27,503 nucleotides of DNA from M3007 sp046316495 (GTDB lineage Bacteria > Bacteroidota > Bacteroidia > Chitinophagales > Saprospiraceae). Position 1 is the stretch's first letter, and every line of letters begins with the position of its first letter. The DNA is taken from contig JBKDAM010000129.1 in the NCBI GenBank assembly GCA_046316495.1, forward strand, positions 1 through 27,503, given 5' to 3'. Below, one piece after another: positions 6,711 to 13,796 of the stretch. The notes beneath the pieces are model-generated. The model saw nothing but the letters and a program-made list of their open reading frames with translations. It did no database searches and was not told where the DNA came from. The position numbers and the translations under genes are program-made.

Positions 6711-7147
6711 ATCCAGGTAAAATCAGCCGTTTTAGGAAAGTCAGCTAAGGCTGCTTGTACAACGGCGGGGGTTGGGTTGGCGAGTTTGCGGAGCCGGGTA
6801 TCTAGCCAGGCCCCGTCGAGGCTGAGGATGGCCAACACCCGTTCGTTTTCATCTATAAAGGTATGCTGGAAGGTCCAGCGACTTCCATCCTCCCGCATCC
6901 GGGCAATCGCGGCGGTGATGAAAACGGTATCAGTCAGTCGGATTTCGCGTTTAAACACGCATTCTTCTCGAAAAATGACCGGTCCAAACTGTTCGCGTTG
7001 TAAAACCGCAGCGGTGATACCTAGTTCGTGGAGCAATTCGATGCGTTGCTGGGCACCAAAGTCGTAGTACACACTGTGCCGAAGATGAAAGTTGGGGTCT
7101 AGATCGGACCACCGCAGATCCAGTTTTTTCTTGTAAGTAATAGGCAT
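6707..7147 (-). CDS. Acyl-CoA thioesterase, hotdog fold (YbgC/FadM-like 4HBT)
   Basis: This 146-residue protein has the single-hotdog pattern: an N-terminal strand followed by RWSDLDPNFHLRHSVYYDF (about 12-30), in which D17 matches the catalytic aspartate of 4HBT enzymes. The first substrate-facing helix follows at once (AQQRIELLHELG). The family hydrolyses acyl-CoA or acyl-ACP thioesters; the substrate here is unknown. It is the first gene of the thioesterase-mobA-fdhD operon and overlaps mobA by 4 bp. The link to molybdenum cofactor genes has no obvious metabolic basis and may reflect only shared transcription. The promoter lies so close that the mRNA would have little or no leader. Confidence 0.85.
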   Translation of the reverse strand: MPITYKKKLDLRWSDLDPNFHLRHSVYYDFGAQQRIELLHELGITAAVLQREQFGPVIFREECVFKREIRLTDTVFITAAIARMREDGSRWTFQHTFIDENERVLAILSLDGAWLDTRLRKLANPTPAVVQAALADFPKTADFTWI

Positions 7148-7154
7148 AATGAAA

Positions 7155-7186
7155 CAAAGTTAAGGACTGTGCCGTGCAATGGCAAA
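7155..7186 (-). promoter_or_regulatory. Promoter of the thioesterase-mobA-fdhD operon
   Basis: On the minus strand TTTG (7186-7183) and TAACTTTG (7162-7155) are 20 bases apart, close to the Bacteroidota TTTG-N19-TAnnTTTG consensus. Only 7 bases separate the -7 box from the ATG at 7147, so the transcript should be leaderless or nearly so. The TTTG element is the end of the T-run of the upstream gene's terminator. Confidence 0.65.
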
Positions 7187-7222
7187 AAAAACGCGCACCT
7201 GGCCTCTGCCGGGTGCGCGTTT
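7184..7222 (-). terminator. Rho-independent terminator of the coiled-coil gene
   Basis: Two 15-base arms, AAACGCGCACCTGGC (7189-7203) and GCCGGGTGCGCGTTT (7208-7222), pair with one mismatched position and a 4-base loop. On the minus strand the stem is followed by eight T (plus-strand A at 7184-7191, overlapping the stem base). It lies about 22 bp after the stop of the gene ending at 7245. Confidence 0.92.
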
Positions 7223-7244
7223 AGGTATGCTGGAAAAAAGGAAC

Positions 7245-8282
7245 TTAGAACAAGCCTTTTTTCAAGGTAAAATTGGAAGTACCAACGAGGTAGCCTTTGT
7301 TGTACACTTCTACTTTGTATTTTCCGGCAATAAAATCCTCTCCCGGGTTCCAGGCGCCGCAGACTTCGGTTTCTGCATTGCGGTAGTTACACTTGGCAGT
7401 CGTGGTGTAGCGGAAATCGGCCGCTGCCTTCTTATTGGTAGATACACCAGAGCCGAGGGCGTCGTTCAACAGTTGCTTACCCTTGGGGTCGGTCAGTACA
7501 ATATGGAACAGTTCCTCGCCAGCGTCGGCCACTTCATTGGCTTCCACGGTGAAGCAGAGGCTTACCTTATCTACTTTTTTAGCCTTTTTGCTGGATTTTT
7601 CTTTGCCGCTGGAGCTAACCGATTTAGTTTCGATGTTGAACTGTTTGACATCGATGGCGGAGCCCCGATCGGCTTTTTTACCCAGCACCTGGTTTTGGGT
7701 TTCCAGCTGTGCTTTTGCGCTGGAAAGCTCGGTTTTTTCCCTATTGGCAGTCTGCAACTGGGTTTGGGTGCTACTCAGGTTGGTAGAAAGCTGTTGGTTT
7801 TCTCCGCTGAGGCGCTCGTTATCGGTGGTCAGGTTGGCGACTTGTGCTTTTAGTTGCTCAATTTCGGCCAGGAATTCTTTGTTTTTGCTTTCGAGGCGAG
7901 CCAGGTTGGAGCGGTAATCTTTTCTGGCGCGAATCATCTGGTCAATTTCTGATTTTTGGGCGGCCAGTTGATTCATTTGCTCATTGATTTTGGCATCGAG
8001 TTCTGCATTGATGCCCTTCTGTTGCTCTAATTCTGCAATGGCATTGTTGTACTTGTTTTCAACATCCTCCAGGGCCGCCTTTTGCTCCTCAAAGCTGAGT
8101 TCTAGCTGGGCCAACTCCTTTCCTGCCTTGTATTTACCTACGGCGAGGTAAACCGTGATGCCTAGTAGCAGGGCAATGGCGATGCCGGCGATGGTGAGCA
8201 GGCGTTTTTGGCCGTCGTTATCGGAACCACCGGGCTTGAACGAAGTAGGGGGGATGGGCTGATTGAAATTGTTGGTATTCAT
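7245..8282 (-). CDS. Single-pass membrane protein with long coiled coil, function unknown
   Basis: I do not recognise a named family. The 345 residues begin with a short Asn/Pro-rich cytoplasmic-looking segment. One membrane helix follows (about 28-48, with IAGIAIALLLGITVYLAV). A long coiled coil runs from about 54 to 205, full of Glu, Gln, Lys and Leu heptads. A compact C-terminal domain (about 230-345) is rich in beta-strand patterns and contains two Cys (CNYRNAETEVC region). The likely topology is an N-terminal anchor in the inner membrane with the coil and beta domain in the periplasm. It is monocistronic: a strong terminator follows and a 330-bp gap precedes it. The coil resembles many envelope tether or scaffold proteins, but that is only analogy. 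The ATG at 8282 is chosen because the membrane helix then begins at residue 28. Confidence 0.85.
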   Translation of the reverse strand: MNTNNFNQPIPPTSFKPGGSDNDGQKRLLTIAGIAIALLLGITVYLAVGKYKAGKELAQLELSFEEQKAALEDVENKYNNAIAELEQQKGINAELDAKINEQMNQLAAQKSEIDQMIRARKDYRSNLARLESKNKEFLAEIEQLKAQVANLTTDNERLSGENQQLSTNLSSTQTQLQTANREKTELSSAKAQLETQNQVLGKKADRGSAIDVKQFNIETKSVSSSGKEKSSKKAKKVDKVSLCFTVEANEVADAGEELFHIVLTDPKGKQLLNDALGSGVSTNKKAAADFRYTTTAKCNYRNAETEVCGAWNPGEDFIAGKYKVEVYNKGYLVGTSNFTLKKGLF

Positions 8283-8612
8283 AAATGATGTATGGATATG
8301 GCTGAAGACCAGTGAGTAATCGATGAATTAAAAATGGAGCGAAGGATGATACGCTCTAAAAAACGTGCAAATATTAAACTGATTTTTGGCTTTTTTATTT
8401 TTTAAATAGTTGTATTTAGTTTAATATGTATTTTAAGTGTTTGATTATCAATGTTAAATTTTTTTCATAAAAAATAAAAAAAAACCAATGGAGGGAGCTG
8501 CTGTTCTTGAAATCCGCCAAGAGCGTTTACCTTTGTAGAGCAGTGCATTGCGCTTTTTTTAAAATGGCTTGCCGGTGTATTTTCCCGGCGTTCGATAAAC
8601 CTAGTTTGTGTT
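8283..8612. other. Divergent intergenic region, AT-rich
   Basis: The region separates the minus-strand coiled-coil gene from the plus-strand exonuclease gene. It holds a clear plus-strand promoter near 8507-8535. On the minus strand the best -7 candidate is AATATTTG around 8370, one mismatch from consensus. The middle (8390-8485) is very rich in A and T. No small gene or RNA is recognised. Confidence 0.6.
8507..8535 (+). promoter_or_regulatory. Promoter of the exonuclease gene
   Basis: TTG at 8507-8509 and TACCTTTG at 8528-8535 are 18 bases apart and fit the Bacteroidota promoter. Transcription would start near 8541, giving a leader of about 70 nt before the ATG at 8613. Confidence 0.65.
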
Positions 8613-9374
8613 ATGTCTTTACTCGATCAGTTTGACCCATTTAGCGTCCTTTTTTTAGACATCGAAACGGTACCTGGACATGCGGAGTTTGATGCCTTGG
8701 ACGAGGAACTTCAGGAATTATGGGGCATAAAATGCCGATCTTTGCTTCGCAAATCGGTGGAGGAGGAGTTGGAATACGATGAAATGGCGGATTTATACAG
8801 TACCCGGGCAGGGATTTATGCTGAATTTGGTAAAATCATTTGCATTTCGGTCGGCTTTTTGACGCGTCCTGCGGATGGCTCTGAGCCCATTATGCGATTG
8901 AAATCGTACTACAACCACATGGAGGCCAGTTTGCTGGAAGATTTCAGTGAGTTATTGCAAAAGCATTTTAACAATCCGGAGCGATTTGCCATTTGTGGGC
9001 ACAATATCAAGGAATTTGACATTCCCTATATCTGCCGACGCATGATGCTCAACCAGCTTCCTTTGCCCAAAATGATTGACATTGCGGGTCGGAAACCCTG
9101 GGAAACCAAGCATTTATTGGACACGTTGGAATTGTGGAAATTTGGCGATAACAAAAACTACACCTCTTTACGCCTCCTCTCGGCGGTGTTTGGATTGCCT
9201 TCCCCCAAGGATGATATTAGCGGGGCCGATGTAGCCTCTGTTTACTGGGAAGATCGGGACCTGGATCGCATCGCAACCTACTGTGAAAAGGATGTATTGG
9301 CTACTGCTCAGTTGTTTTTAAAAATGAAACGCCTTCCAATCATCCGACCCGAGCAGGTGGTCACAGTTCGCTAG
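8613..9374 (+). CDS. PolB-like 3'-5' exonuclease (DEDDy)
   Basis: This 253-residue protein has the DEDDy exonuclease residues: D16 and E18 in FLDIETVPG, D136 in GHNIKEFDIPYI, and Y223...D227 in YCEKD. This matches the predicted exonuclease family related to the proofreading domain of DNA polymerase B (PF10108). Polymerase domains are absent, so it is a stand-alone nuclease that would remove nucleotides from single-stranded 3' ends of DNA or RNA. The substrate and pathway are not known. It has its own promoter and is convergent with the lipoprotein gene, whose stop lies 5 bp beyond its own. Confidence 0.9.
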   Translation: MSLLDQFDPFSVLFLDIETVPGHAEFDALDEELQELWGIKCRSLLRKSVEEELEYDEMADLYSTRAGIYAEFGKIICISVGFLTRPADGSEPIMRLKSYYNHMEASLLEDFSELLQKHFNNPERFAICGHNIKEFDIPYICRRMMLNQLPLPKMIDIAGRKPWETKHLLDTLELWKFGDNKNYTSLRLLSAVFGLPSPKDDISGADVASVYWEDRDLDRIATYCEKDVLATAQLFLKMKRLPIIRPEQVVTVR

Positions 9375-9379
9375 GCCTT

Positions 9380-9808
9380 TTATTCGTACATAAATAAGAA
9401 GGTGTCAACCTTGATTCGGGTGTCTAAGTTGATTTCAAACGGGAAGCGTCCGTATATGGGAACAAGCAACCCATGTTCGCTGGCTCCGAATGCAACTGCC
9501 CAGTGCTTCCCCGGCGCCACTGGGGAAATGCAGGCTTTCCCTAGCGCATCACTAACGACCAGCGTATCAAACCAGTCGGCCGATTGGTGGTAACCGGGAA
9601 ATGTATCGCAGTTGAATTTAAAGAATACATTCACCTCTGGAACCGGTACGTCGTGGTGCATGGTCTGAAGGCAAACGGAGGTAGGAAGGGGAACCAAATC
9701 ACCCTCCTCCGCTTGACGGCAGCCCATTAACCCCAAAGTTCCGGTAATGAGCGCACCACCTATCCGTATGAACCAGGAAGGGGGAAAGCGGTAAAAAGCC
9801 GAATTCAT
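9380..9808 (-). CDS. Small putative lipoprotein, function unknown
   Basis: With the ATG at 9808 the product is 142 residues. It begins with a lipoprotein signal peptide: a hydrophobic stretch (about 11-28) and a lipobox-like LMGC ending at C30. The frame is open further upstream to an ATG at 9886, but that would push the lipid-bearing Cys to residue 56, so I prefer 9808. The mature part (about 110 residues) has a Val/Pro-rich start, two further Cys and an alternating beta pattern (VNVFFKFNCDTF, DTLVVSDALGKACISPV). This resembles a small carboxypeptidase-regulatory-like or transthyretin-like beta sandwich, but I cannot assign a family. The predicted location is an envelope membrane facing the periplasm or surface. 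It is convergent with the exonuclease gene and divergent from the pseudouridine synthase gene. Confidence 0.75.
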   Translation of the reverse strand: MNSAFYRFPPSWFIRIGGALITGTLGLMGCRQAEEGDLVPLPTSVCLQTMHHDVPVPEVNVFFKFNCDTFPGYHQSADWFDTLVVSDALGKACISPVAPGKHWAVAFGASEHGLLVPIYGRFPFEINLDTRIKVDTFLFMYE

Positions 9809-9901
9809 GGGTAAAAAGGTGAAAAGTGGCATCTTTTTAAACAAAAAAGGGAAAAAGGAAGGGAAGCTTACCTCCAAAGAGGCCAAATGTCAAATATTTT
9901 A

Positions 9902-9931
9902 CAAAAATAAGGAAGATCCCTTTGTTTTCAA
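9902..9931 (-). promoter_or_regulatory. Candidate promoter of the lipoprotein gene
   Basis: On the minus strand TATTTTTG (9909-9902) matches TAnnTTTG, with TTG (9931-9929) 19 bases upstream. It overlaps the opposing promoter at 9921-9949, so the two promoters may compete for polymerase. Confidence 0.5.
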
Positions 9932-9949
9932 TAAAATCCCCTACTTTTG
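9921..9949 (+). promoter_or_regulatory. Candidate promoter of the pseudouridine synthase gene
   Basis: TTTG (9921-9924) and TACTTTTG (9942-9949) are 17 bases apart. Transcription would begin near 9955, leaving a leader of about 190 nt before the ATG at 10147. Confidence 0.55.
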
Positions 9950-9956
9950 CATTGTT

Positions 9957-10146
9957 AATCTAAGGTAAAGGCTTTTTAATGGGAAGAAATTTTTCCGGAT
10001 GCCAGGTCCTTCGCCGTACTTTACTCATGTTTTTCCGAATTGAACAGATTTTAATAACACCCACTGATTTAGGTATCTTCAACTTAACTACTTCAACATC
10101 TCTATAGATTTCAACTCTTTCCCCATCACATTTATTTTTTATTTTC
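9957..10146 (+). other. Long 5' leader of the pseudouridine synthase mRNA
   Basis: About 190 nt without a recognised gene. It contains a 42-codon open frame (ATG 9979, TAG 10105-10107) with no family resemblance, and ends in a U-rich stretch just before the start codon, with no Shine-Dalgarno sequence. A cold-shock-type or autoregulatory leader is possible, but no conserved RNA motif was recognised. Confidence 0.4.
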
Positions 10147-12012
10147 ATGGAAGAAAAAAAGCGCCGTCCACGAGTCATCCGTACCGATGTGGACAACCCG
10201 TTGCAAGAGCGGGGAGAAACGAATGACCACACTGAGTTCAACGCAACACAAAACGAGCAGTCTGACTATCGCTCCTACGATCAGCCTGAACGCAGGTCTT
10301 CCTGGCAGGACACGAACCAGGACAATCAGGAGGGAGGCTATCAGCCGCGCCCTCGTACCGAATACAACAACTATGAGCGCCGTCCGTACCAGGATCGCTC
10401 CGGTGGTGGTTACCAAGACCGCAATTCCGGTGGCGGTGGCTACGAGCGCCGTCCATACCAGGATCGCTCCGGGGGTGGTTACCAAGACCGCAACTCCGGT
10501 GGTGGCTACGAGCGCAAGCCGTACCAAAACCGTGGTGGTGGTTACCAAGACCGCAATTCCGGTGGTGGTGGCTACGAGCGTAAGCCCTACCAGGATCGCT
10601 CCAGTGGTGAATATACTCCGCGCCCTAGACAGGATTATCAGAGTGGGGGAGAGGGCTATGAGCGCCGTCCATACCAAGACCGCAACGCTGGTGGTGGTGG
10701 TTATGAGCGCCGTCCGTACCAGGATCGCTCTGGCGGAGGCGGTTACCAAGACCGCAACGCTGGTGGTGGTGGTTACGATCGCCGTCCTTACCAGGATCGC
10801 TCTGGCGGCGGTGGTTACCAAGACCGCAACTCCGGTGGTGGTTACGAGCGCCGTCCTTACCAGGATCGCTCTGGCGGCGGTTACCAAGACCGTAATTCCG
10901 GTGGTGGTTACGAGCGCCGTCCATATCAAGATCGCTCTGGCGGCGGTGGTTACCAAGACCGCAACGCTGGTGGTGGTGGCTATGAGCGCCGTCCATACCA
11001 GGATCGCTCGGGTGGTTATCAAGACCGCAACTCCGGTGGTGGTTACGAGCGTCGTCCGTACCAGGATCGCTCTGGCGGTGGTTACCAAGGAGGAGGCAGG
11101 GGACCGGCTCGTTTCCCTAAAAAGAAACCCTTCAAAAAACAAAATGATTTTTATGTAGAGAAAATGCCAAAACCCGATCTTCCGACGGGAGAAGGTATGC
11201 CTCTCAATAAATATTTGGCGCATTGCGGAATTGCAAGCCGCCGTAAAGCGGTAGAGTTTATTGAAAATGGATTGGTTACCGTAAATGGAACGGTCATTAC
11301 GGAACCCTACTACCGCTACCAAATGGGTGACCATGTTACCTGCGAAGGCAAAGACGTGGCTATCCAAGAGCGTCAAATCTATGTGTTGCTGAACAAGCCG
11401 AAGGGCGTAATCACCACCACAGACGATGAAAAAGGGCGCTTTACCGTGATGGATATCGTAGACCCACATTTCCCAGAGCGGATCTATCCAGTTGGCCGAT
11501 TAGACCGTGAAACCACAGGTTTGATCCTACTTACAAACGATGGAGAGCTGGCTCAAAAACTGACCCACCCAAGCTACCATGCCCAAAAACAGTACCGCAT
11601 TGGCTTGAGCCATGGACTGACCCAAGAGGATTACGACCGCATAATGGCGGGTGTAGAACTGGAAGATGGGGTTGTAGAGGTGAACTGGATCCGGTTTGCA
11701 GAAGACCACCCCGAACAAGACGTGGTTGAGCTCGAAATTACCAGTGGACGCAATCGAGTGGTACGCCGCTTGTTTGAATCCCTGGGCTATGAGGTAAAAC
11801 GCCTTGACCGCTTCTACTTTGCTGGCTTGACTAAAAAAGGCCTGCAGCGCGGTGGATTCCGCGAACTTACCCAACGGGAGGTGCTGCTAATCAAACACTT
11901 TACTGGTCAGCCCGGTGGACCAAAGCCATTTGAAGGGGCTTTCCCAGATGATGAGGTGGATGAGCTGTCAGACGTGGAGGACGATTTTTATGATGACGAT
12001 AACGAGGCCTAG
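10147..12012 (+). CDS. RsuA/RluB-family rRNA pseudouridine synthase with long repetitive N-terminal tail
   Basis: The 621-residue protein has three parts. Residues 1-75 are polar and charged. Residues about 76-315 form a low-complexity tail of about eleven units of roughly 22 residues, each with YERRPYQDR followed by GGGYQDRNSGGG-like sequence. The rest is a normal enzyme: an S4 RNA-binding domain (about 352-400, LNKYLAHCGIASRRKAVEFI) and a catalytic domain with GRLDRETTG, where D453 is the catalytic aspartate, then LLTNDGELAQKLTHP. It would isomerise uridines in ribosomal RNA, probably 23S as in RluB. The C-terminus is acidic (residues about 600-621). The tail resembles RGG/GYR-type disordered RNA-binding tails and makes the protein more than twice the size of E. 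coli RluB. It has its own promoter and long leader. The 3' end overlaps a small hairpin. Confidence 0.92.
   Translation: MEEKKRRPRVIRTDVDNPLQERGETNDHTEFNATQNEQSDYRSYDQPERRSSWQDTNQDNQEGGYQPRPRTEYNNYERRPYQDRSGGGYQDRNSGGGGYERRPYQDRSGGGYQDRNSGGGYERKPYQNRGGGYQDRNSGGGGYERKPYQDRSSGEYTPRPRQDYQSGGEGYERRPYQDRNAGGGGYERRPYQDRSGGGGYQDRNAGGGGYDRRPYQDRSGGGGYQDRNSGGGYERRPYQDRSGGGYQDRNSGGGYERRPYQDRSGGGGYQDRNAGGGGYERRPYQDRSGGYQDRNSGGGYERRPYQDRSGGGYQGGGRGPARFPKKKPFKKQNDFYVEKMPKPDLPTGEGMPLNKYLAHCGIASRRKAVEFIENGLVTVNGTVITEPYYRYQMGDHVTCEGKDVAIQERQIYVLLNKPKGVITTTDDEKGRFTVMDIVDPHFPERIYPVGRLDRETTGLILLTNDGELAQKLTHPSYHAQKQYRIGLSHGLTQEDYDRIMAGVELEDGVVEVNWIRFAEDHPEQDVVELEITSGRNRVVRRLFESLGYEVKRLDRFYFAGLTKKGLQRGGFRELTQREVLLIKHFTGQPGGPKPFEGAFPDDEVDELSDVEDDFYDDDNEA
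10369..11091 (+). repeat. In-frame DNA repeat array encoding the Gly/Arg/Tyr tail
   Basis: About eleven imperfect copies of a unit of 63-72 bp. Unit length varies in multiples of three, mostly by gain or loss of single Gly codons, and synonymous differences are common between copies. The reading frame is kept throughout, so selection acts on the protein. Such arrays readily change copy number by recombination and may collapse in short-read assembly. Confidence 0.95.
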
Positions 12013-12023
12013 TTTTTGGCCTC
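12004..12023 (+). terminator. Weak hairpin over the pseudouridine synthase stop codon
   Basis: GAGGCC (12004-12009) pairs with GGCCTC (12018-12023) around an 8-base loop that contains the stop codon. The following bases are CATTTCTTT, a poor T-run, so termination would be partial at best. Confidence 0.45.
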
Positions 12024-12050
12024 CATTTCTTTGAATTAATGTTCTATTCA

Positions 12051-12086
12051 ATATGGCATGCCCCCGCCGGCATGCCATATTTTTTT
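12051..12086 (+). terminator. Perfect terminator hairpin directly before nadB
   Basis: ATATGGCATGCC (12051-12062) and GGCATGCCATAT (12069-12080) pair perfectly over 12 bp around a 6-base loop. Seven T follow (12080-12086). Only four bases (AACT) separate the T-run from the nadB ATG at 12091. It may simply end the upstream transcript, but its place suggests it also controls nadB by attenuation. Confidence 0.85.
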
Positions 12087-12090
12087 AACT

Positions 12091-13692
12091 ATGAAAACGG
12101 ATATTCTGATCCTCGGTTCTGGCATCGCTGGACTGAGCCTGGCCATCAAACTGGCTCGCCAAATGCCCGATCGCTCCATCTTGGTGCTTACCAAAACCAA
12201 TGAAGAAGAAACCAATACGCGCTATGCTCAAGGAGGGGTAGCCGCTGTTTGGAACCCCGAAAAAGATAATTTTGACAAACACATCGCCGATACCCTTGAT
12301 GCCGGGGATGGACTTTGCAAACGCGAAATCGTAGAATTAGTCGTAAGTGAAGGTCCAAAGCGGGTGCAGGAAATTATCGACATGGGTGCGCGCTTCGATA
12401 AGGCCCACAACTCCCCCGATTATGATCTAGCCAAAGAAGGGGGACACTCTGAACATCGGATCTTACACTACAAAGACCTCACGGGTTGGGAAATCCAACG
12501 CACGCTGCTTCAGGAGGCCGAACAGTACCCACAAATCACCCTCCTCGAGCATTATTTTGCACTGGACCTCATCACCCAACACCACCTCGGGCGTCTGGTG
12601 ATCCGGGTGACACCGGGTATTGAATGTTATGGTTGCTATGCCCTTAACAAACAATCAGGCGAAATCGAGACCATCCTCGCCCGTGCAACCGTCCTGTGTA
12701 CTGGTGGTGGCGGTCAAGTGTACAAGTCAACTACCAACCCAATCATTGCCACCGGTGATGGGGTAGCAATGGTGTACCGGGCAAAGGGTAGGGTAGAAGG
12801 CATGGAATTTATGCAGTTTCACCCCACCTCGCTCTACCATCCCTCCGGAGGAAACCCCTCCTTCCTGATCTCAGAGGCAGTTCGTGGCTTTGGAGCTGTC
12901 CTTAAATCCAAAGAGGGCGAAACCTTTATGGAACACTACGATGAGCGCCTTTCTCTCGCGCCCCGGGATATCGTGGCCCGCGCCATCGACTCCGAAATGA
13001 AAAAACGGGGTACCGATTGTATGTACCTGGATTGTACCCACCTGGATAAAGAAGGTTTCCTATCCCATTTTCCAACCATTCACCAACATTGCCTAAGTTT
13101 GGGAATCGACCCCCTGAACGACTTGATCCCGGTAGTGCCTGCCTGCCACTATATGTGTGGGGGGATCTGGGTGGACGAGAAAGGTAGGAGCAGTATCCAC
13201 CGTTTGTATGCCGCCGGAGAATGTACCAGCACGGGTTTACACGGCGCCAACCGACTGGCCTCGAATTCCTTGTTGGAAGCCCTGGTGTTTGCCCACCGCA
13301 TCGCAGAAGACCTGTCAGCCAATCTAGCGAACATGCCCTTTCAAGAACAGATTCCAGACTGGAATTCGGAAGGAACCATGGCCCCCAAAGAACTCGTTCT
13401 AATCACCCAAAGTGCGAAGGAATTAAAAGAAATCATGTCGTACTATGTGGGAATTGTGCGCAATAATGTGCGTCTCAAACGGGCGATGGACCGCCTGTTC
13501 CTCCTATATCAAGAGACAGAAACCCTTTACAGCACTACTGCTGTCAGTCCACAACTAATGGAATTGCGCAACCTGATTACGGTTGCTTACCTGATTACCC
13601 GCTCAGCTGCCCATCGAAGAGAAAGTAGAGGATTGCATTTCAATACCGATTTCCCGGGTAAATTGCCCTTTGTGGAGTATTCTATCTTGTAA
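12091..13692 (+). CDS. nadB: L-aspartate oxidase
   Basis: This 533-residue flavoprotein oxidises L-aspartate to iminoaspartate, the first step of de novo NAD synthesis; quinolinate synthase NadA acts next but is not in the window. The FAD-binding GSGIAG lies at residues 9-14. Family blocks follow: ARYAQGGVAAVW-like sequence, GGHSEHRILHYKDLTGWEI, the FHPTSLYHPS region, and the C-terminal GLHGANRLASNSLLEA. The frame is open from an upstream ATG at 12058, but that start would sit inside the terminator stem and add 11 residues with no family counterpart, so I use 12091. No -7/-33 pair is visible between the upstream gene and nadB. The fold is shared with succinate dehydrogenase SdhA, but length and motifs favour NadB. 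Confidence 0.94.
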   Translation: MKTDILILGSGIAGLSLAIKLARQMPDRSILVLTKTNEEETNTRYAQGGVAAVWNPEKDNFDKHIADTLDAGDGLCKREIVELVVSEGPKRVQEIIDMGARFDKAHNSPDYDLAKEGGHSEHRILHYKDLTGWEIQRTLLQEAEQYPQITLLEHYFALDLITQHHLGRLVIRVTPGIECYGCYALNKQSGEIETILARATVLCTGGGGQVYKSTTNPIIATGDGVAMVYRAKGRVEGMEFMQFHPTSLYHPSGGNPSFLISEAVRGFGAVLKSKEGETFMEHYDERLSLAPRDIVARAIDSEMKKRGTDCMYLDCTHLDKEGFLSHFPTIHQHCLSLGIDPLNDLIPVVPACHYMCGGIWVDEKGRSSIHRLYAAGECTSTGLHGANRLASNSLLEALVFAHRIAEDLSANLANMPFQEQIPDWNSEGTMAPKELVLITQSAKELKEIMSYYVGIVRNNVRLKRAMDRLFLLYQETETLYSTTAVSPQLMELRNLITVAYLITRSAAHRRESRGLHFNTDFPGKLPFVEYSIL

Positions 13693-13769
13693 AGAAAAAT
13701 ACTTGGGTGGATGTAGATCAAAAATGAATTTCAGTCCCCTTTTAACACCCGCCTTTCTCTTCAACGGCC

Positions 13770-13777
13770 TATATTTA
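13770..13777 (+). promoter_or_regulatory. Weak -7 candidate before the propeller-barrel gene
   Basis: TATATTTA is one mismatch from TAnnTTTG and lies 19 bp before the ATG at 13797. No good -33 element is seen. Confidence 0.3.
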
Positions 13778-13796
13778 CCGCCTAAATCGAAGGACT

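Noticed and set aside
10369..11091. Regularly spaced repeats that might suggest a CRISPR array
   Set aside because: Units are in-frame codons for a low-complexity protein, with no unique spacers between identical repeats.
10132..11469. A 445-codon minus-strand open frame with Thr/Ala/Val/Leu-rich repeats that looks like a membrane or surface repeat protein
   Set aside because: It is the exact antisense of the repeat-encoding part of the pseudouridine synthase gene. The repeats keep stops out of the antisense frame, and the sense strand has a clear enzyme in the same frame.
12058..12090. An earlier nadB start giving an N-terminal MPPPACHIFLT extension
   Set aside because: The start would lie inside the terminator stem and the extra residues precede the normal Rossmann start.
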